In this document: positions 13,148 to 16,630 of the stretch, piece after piece
How the letters are laid out: every line of letters starts with the position of its first letter
How positions within the stretch are numbered: the first letter of the stretch is position 1
DNA from: CAZABG01 sp964483465
GTDB taxonomy: Bacteria > Chlamydiota > Chlamydiia > Chlamydiales > Parachlamydiaceae
NCBI GenBank assembly: GCA_964483465.1
Contig: CAZABG010000055.1
Span: forward strand, 1 to 16,630
Length of the DNA stretch: 16,630 nt
Direction: 5' to 3'
Translations under genes and position numbers: made by a program
The notes under the pieces: model-generated
Seen by the model: the letters and a program-made list of their open reading frames with translations, nothing else
The model's database searches: none
Told to the model about the DNA's origin: nothing

Positions 13148-14965
13148 ATGCATATTTCCAATAGAGACGGCTGGACGCTATCCCTTTCTAATGATTCCTA
13201 TTCCGTTAAAGATCAGAGCGGAAACATAATTGATAGCCCGCTTTTACTCGTTGACGGCTCTATTGCATCAAAGCAAGAAATTATAGAAAAAATTAAAAAA
13301 CTTAGTAAAAACGCTTCAAACGCATTTTCCTTTCAAGTGTTTAAAAACGAATCTAAAGTGGCTATCCTGGTAGGACCTTATGGCCTTGCAGGCGGTGGAA
13401 AATACGGAGCCCTTGCAGCAAGTATCGCAGGCTTGGTTGGAGGCGTGGCTCTTTCATTCAGCAATAAAAAAGCCGGTCAAGCTTTAGTAGCGTCATCATT
13501 TAACGCAGCTCTATATGCCTACAAAACACCCGCGGACAAATTTGATGATAAAGAGTGTCTTGCGAGAGCTGCAATCGCAGGTACTACAAGTTTAGCCGCA
13601 TCTACATTAAGCGACACTTTAAAAGGTCCTATTCAAGATGTAATTGCAAATCCAATAGCTGCTCAAATCGTATCGCAAAGCGTTGTCGGATTAGCTCAAG
13701 AAGGCGCATCTCAAGCGATTAAGGGAGAGCTTGACCTTAAAAAAATGGCAGTTTCTGTAGCGTCTACATCTGCTAGCGTCTTTATTGGAGAAACGGTGAA
13801 TGGACTAATTGAGGCTAAGCAAGTCTCGGAAATAGTCATCAAAGCAGGAGTTTCAGGAACAGCAAGCGCAAGCGCCGCAACCGTTACAGAAGATCTTTTA
13901 ACCGGTAAATCGCTTTCAAACGTTCCTGCTGCCGCTCTTTCTGCCGGCATACTCTCAAGCATTAACTCGCTTCCAGGAGCCTTTGAAATTAGCGATGCAA
14001 TCAAAGCGGTAGAGAAAGCAAATCAAAATATTCCTAAACCTCCAGAGCCGCCAAAACCACCCGCTCCCCCTAAAAAACCTGATTTAAGTCATTTAAACAT
14101 AGAAAATCGCAAAAAGGAAATCGCCGCTAAGGAAGAAGCCGTTTCTAAGCAAGAAACTGCCTTTTCGACCGCTTTTACTAACGCGAGAAACAGAATTGCA
14201 AATCTTCTTAACGCAGGTTTTCACGATCGCGCTAAGTGGTGCAAAACGGCAGAAGACACAGCCAATCGCATTGTTAGCGGAGAAAAAATAACCGTTCGAA
14301 AAAAAGACCACACCATTTCATATAAGCAGTCAAAGGTTCATAATCCTGTTCAAGAACGGGCTGCTCTTGAAGGTGAAAAAGCGGCTTTGGCAAAAGATAT
14401 AACCGTCGCCGATAATACTATGGCAGGATACGATGCAAGCCTGAAAGCCTATAACCAGGAAAGAGATAATAAATTCATCTACTGTCCTCCTCCCCCTCCC
14501 CCAGCTCCTTCTATCCCTAAAATGGGACAACTGCCCGTTATGGCTAATTGGAACGTAGAGCGTCGCGAGCTTATTGTAAGACAGCTTGTTACCCGGCCTT
14601 CAATCGAGATCGCAATTCAGGTCCAAATAAACTATCAAATCGAGTCGATCGAACGTGTTGAAATAGCTCAACAAGCCATTATTGGATCTCATGCCCCTAA
14701 AATTGCCGTCGCTTCGATAAGCGAAAATATTCAACCCGATAGAGCGGTTGTTTTAAAAACGGATATTGAAGGCTTTGAGAGAATTAATCGCTTAAGAGAG
14801 TCAATTGAAAGTAAAAGAAAAGCTGTTGAAAAAGCGAAAAATCACCTCGCTTATTTACATAATAAGAAGGATCACGCACCTCAATCAGCAAGAAACAAAA
14901 AGCTGAAATTAACCCAGCAAATTGATGCTCACAATAAAAGACTTGAAAGCCTCTTAAAGAGTTAA
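13148..14965 (+). CDS. Large Ala/Gly-rich protein with proline-rich linkers; effector- or polymorphic-toxin-like
   Basis: A 605-residue protein of no family I can name. Residues 1-75 form a mixed, globular N-terminus. Residues 76-105 are a Gly/Ala-rich hydrophobic stretch (VGPYGLAGGGKYGALAASI and on). Residues 137-280 hold a series of small-residue-rich helices separated by polar turns, resembling the pre-toxin regions of contact-dependent toxins. Two proline-rich linkers follow (296-311 and 447-458), enclosing a charged, coiled-coil-like region with KEEAVSKQETAF. A C-terminal coiled coil covers about 540-605. There is no signal peptide and no recognisable catalytic motif. Proline-rich linkers of this sort bind SH3-type or actin-related host proteins in other effectors, which would suit a type III secreted protein. 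AAGG six bases upstream supports the start. The next gene follows after 8 nt. Confidence 0.7.
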   Translation: MHISNRDGWTLSLSNDSYSVKDQSGNIIDSPLLLVDGSIASKQEIIEKIKKLSKNASNAFSFQVFKNESKVAILVGPYGLAGGGKYGALAASIAGLVGGVALSFSNKKAGQALVASSFNAALYAYKTPADKFDDKECLARAAIAGTTSLAASTLSDTLKGPIQDVIANPIAAQIVSQSVVGLAQEGASQAIKGELDLKKMAVSVASTSASVFIGETVNGLIEAKQVSEIVIKAGVSGTASASAATVTEDLLTGKSLSNVPAAALSAGILSSINSLPGAFEISDAIKAVEKANQNIPKPPEPPKPPAPPKKPDLSHLNIENRKKEIAAKEEAVSKQETAFSTAFTNARNRIANLLNAGFHDRAKWCKTAEDTANRIVSGEKITVRKKDHTISYKQSKVHNPVQERAALEGEKAALAKDITVADNTMAGYDASLKAYNQERDNKFIYCPPPPPPAPSIPKMGQLPVMANWNVERRELIVRQLVTRPSIEIAIQVQINYQIESIERVEIAQQAIIGSHAPKIAVASISENIQPDRAVVLKTDIEGFERINRLRESIESKRKAVEKAKNHLAYLHNKKDHAPQSARNKKLKLTQQIDAHNKRLESLLKS

Positions 14966-14973
14966 ATATATAA

Positions 14974-15699
14974 ATGAAAAAGTTTCTACTGGCGATATTT
15001 ATGACATTCTCCCTTCATGCAAATTACATTCTTTCTCACGAAGGAGATGAAAAAATTGAGTCTGTAGAAACTTGTGTGAACAAGTTTATTGATAAGGGAG
15101 GGACCTTAATTCGCCTGGAAAAAAACGAGGCGCTTATACTCCTTGCAAATGATATCGTTTTCCCTTCTTGTTCTGGTGCAAATAATCGCTCTCAGACTCT
15201 ATGGGTTCTCCTTAAAAAATTTCCACATATTACGCTTATGCGTCCTCACGCAACTCGCTTTGGATTTGATCCCATATATGGAAAACCAAACTGGAAAGGC
15301 ACTGTTCATGAGCATGCCGACGATCAATTTATTAAATGGGCCGGATACCCAAAATCAAATAAATATGGCTGGGATCAATTTCTTCCTTGGCTAGATAAGG
15401 AAAGCGCAAGTCTAGAAGCCCTTTCAGAGATGAAGGCTTATTATGATCAAAACTACTATCGATATCCAACTTCAAAAGAACAACGAAGAGTTTACATCAC
15501 TTTCGCAAAAAACGCGCACATTCACCTTTATAGACTCTCTGTAACAAATGAACGGCTTGATAACGTTATCGTAGCTTTTTATCCACTCGATGATTTGATT
15601 AACAATCCTTTAGAAGAATGGAATACGGCGCCCAGAAGCGTTAAAGCCTATGTTGAGCTGACTAAACTCTTAGAGCCGCATATTGTTTATGAAAAATAA
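14974..15699 (+). CDS. Exported protein with C(X)5RS cysteine-phosphatase-like signature
   Basis: A 241-residue protein with an N-terminal signal peptide (MKKFLLAIFMTFSLHANYIL, cleavage near residue 16). After a beta-strand (EALILLANDIVFP) comes C66-SGANN-R72-S73, then a helix (QTLWVLLKKF). A strand-C(X)5R(S/T)-helix arrangement is the phosphate-binding loop of protein tyrosine phosphatases and SSU72-like enzymes. A general acid would be expected further on, and the acidic segment HEHADDQFIKW is a candidate. The rest matches no family I know, so the enzymatic call is tentative. The gene lies 8 nt after the 605-residue protein gene and was probably transcribed with it. Its stop overlaps the convergent gene by 13 nt. 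Confidence 0.6.
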   Translation: MKKFLLAIFMTFSLHANYILSHEGDEKIESVETCVNKFIDKGGTLIRLEKNEALILLANDIVFPSCSGANNRSQTLWVLLKKFPHITLMRPHATRFGFDPIYGKPNWKGTVHEHADDQFIKWAGYPKSNKYGWDQFLPWLDKESASLEALSEMKAYYDQNYYRYPTSKEQRRVYITFAKNAHIHLYRLSVTNERLDNVIVAFYPLDDLINNPLEEWNTAPRSVKAYVELTKLLEPHIVYEK

Positions 15700-16630
15700 A
15701 TGAATTTGTAGTCTTTCCAAGCTAGCTTAGTGATGACCTTTTTTTCGATAAGTTCAGAATGATTTTCCTTTAAGAAAGTCAAAACTTGCTTTTTGATTCG
15801 AGAAATCTCAAGCAAAGTTCCGATCGTTACTTTGTTATCCAGTAAAAGCGATTTCCAGTTAGATTGAATGTAGTTATCGACATCTTTCTTAAAAGCGGGC
15901 AATTTACTTAAGAGAAGAAAATTGTCATCTGTAACACTAAACATAGATAAATCAATTTTCCATTTCTCAATAATATTAAAATAAGCTTCTAAATACCCTG
16001 TCGGATTTTTAAGCTCTTCTTTAAATAACTCTAGAGCACGATCGTATCCTACGTTGTTTACAAGCCATTCTTGAAATTTTTTAGCTGTGAACACTTCCTT
16101 TACAACTTCAATGTCATTGATAAGGTAGTTGCTTGAAATAAATTGAGAAAATATTTCTCTTAATTCAGATTTTGCGACTTTAGAGGCAAGCATCCAAAGC
16201 TCTCTCCAATTATCAAGAGTAATATTTCGCGATAGGATTTGACGTGCCATATAAGACTTTGTCTGAATTAAAGAAGGGTATGTTTGCACTAATTCAATAA
16301 GATCGTTTTGATTGTATTGATCGATATGAGAATACACATGTTCGTCGATAAATCGAAATAACTCTCCTGAGTTAAACCATTCCGCCGTATTGAGGATCGA
16401 TTTAATGTTTTCCAAATTCAACTCTACATATTCGCCGGACATTAATGCCTTCACGAGATCAGATATAGGCAATTCAGCCTCTATATCCACACCTTCGGCT
16501 ATTTGCTTTTGCATTGTTTCTAAGAAATTTAATAGTCCGAATACGTCTGAAGGACGAGACCTCAGATTTCTTGCTGCTAAGTTTATTATTTGCTTATCAC
16601 TTAAATTAGGTTCTATAGCTCTTAGCACCC
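15687..16630 (-). CDS. BTB/BACK-like helical protein (partial, 5' end off window)
   Basis: The reading frame is open to the right edge (314 visible codons). The first possible start in view is a GTG at 16628, so the true start is probably outside. The block SGEYVELNLENIKSILNTAE followed by WFNSGELFRFIDEHV fits the C-terminal helices of a BTB domain (a turn, then N..LL..A..F....L). A second, weaker copy follows: LDNWRELWMLASKVAKSELR, then EIFSQFI. The remaining helices would be BACK-like. Such proteins recruit substrates to Cullin-3 ubiquitin ligases in eukaryotes, and BTB-box families are expanded in Parachlamydiales genomes. An effector that exploits host ubiquitination is a reasonable inference, but the diagnostic N-terminal BTB part is not visible. 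Confidence 0.5.
   Translation of the reverse strand, partial: VLRAIEPNLSDKQIINLAARNLRSRPSDVFGLLNFLETMQKQIAEGVDIEAELPISDLVKALMSGEYVELNLENIKSILNTAEWFNSGELFRFIDEHVYSHIDQYNQNDLIELVQTYPSLIQTKSYMARQILSRNITLDNWRELWMLASKVAKSELREIFSQFISSNYLINDIEVVKEVFTAKKFQEWLVNNVGYDRALELFKEELKNPTGYLEAYFNIIEKWKIDLSMFSVTDDNFLLLSKLPAFKKDVDNYIQSNWKSLLLDNKVTIGTLLEISRIKKQVLTFLKENHSELIEKKVITKLAWKDYKFIYFS

Noticed and set aside
13711..14004. Antisense open frame of 97 codons opposite the 605-residue protein
   Set aside because: It mirrors the codon bias of the alanine-rich repeats on the other strand, has no ribosome binding site and no recognisable product.

Overview
The window is AT-rich (roughly one third G+C by eye) and gene-dense, with many overlapping or directly abutting genes. 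No rRNA, tRNA, CRISPR array, insertion sequence or phage genes were seen. The gene set fits an amoeba-associated intracellular bacterium. I favour an environmental chlamydia (order Parachlamydiales) because of a BTB/BACK-like protein at the right edge and a run of exported or effector-like proteins of no obvious family. A Legionella-type host cannot be excluded: the spectinomycin-kinase homologue resembles the Legionella enzyme. This assignment is inference; no phylogenetic marker is present.

Left block (1-3552): a minus-strand run of yjdF, an NTF2/SnoaL-like protein and a truncated ogt (O6-alkylguanine-DNA methyltransferase) diverges, with only 20 bp between start codons, from a plus-strand pair. 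That pair is an APH(9)-like phosphotransferase and a class C-type serine hydrolase. It reads as a small accessory cluster for stress and drug modification.

Toxin-antitoxin block (3553-5111): two near-identical 20-bp palindromes precede three overlapping genes. They encode a HipB-type repressor, a free-standing HipA N-terminal domain (HipS-like) and a HipA kinase core (HipT-like). This is the three-gene HipBST layout rather than the classical two-gene hipBA. A convergent metallo-beta-lactamase-fold hydrolase follows (5098-5793), then a dimeric alpha/beta-barrel (YdhR/ABM-like) protein (5937-6524).

Polysaccharide block (6716-11183): four overlapping genes encode a membrane-tethered periplasmic protein, an outer-membrane beta-barrel, a family 2 membrane glycosyltransferase with an N-terminal MshEN/GspE-N-like domain, and a polytopic GT39/ArnT-like protein. 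The last three resemble the XagABC type of exopolysaccharide locus. Together they could polymerise a glycan at the inner membrane and pass it through the outer membrane.

Right block (11192-16630): a peptide deformylase with an N-terminal hydrophobic extension and a four-helix membrane protein lie on the minus strand. On the plus strand are an exported 2H-phosphoesterase-like protein, a 605-residue alanine-rich protein with two proline-rich linkers, and a directly following exported protein carrying a C(X)5RS phosphatase-like signature. The window ends in a minus-strand, partial BTB/BACK-like helical protein. Several of these are plausible secreted effectors. The strongest candidates for something new are the 12.4-15.7 kb exported cluster, the polysaccharide operon, and the HipBST module with its twin operators and possibly leaderless hipB.
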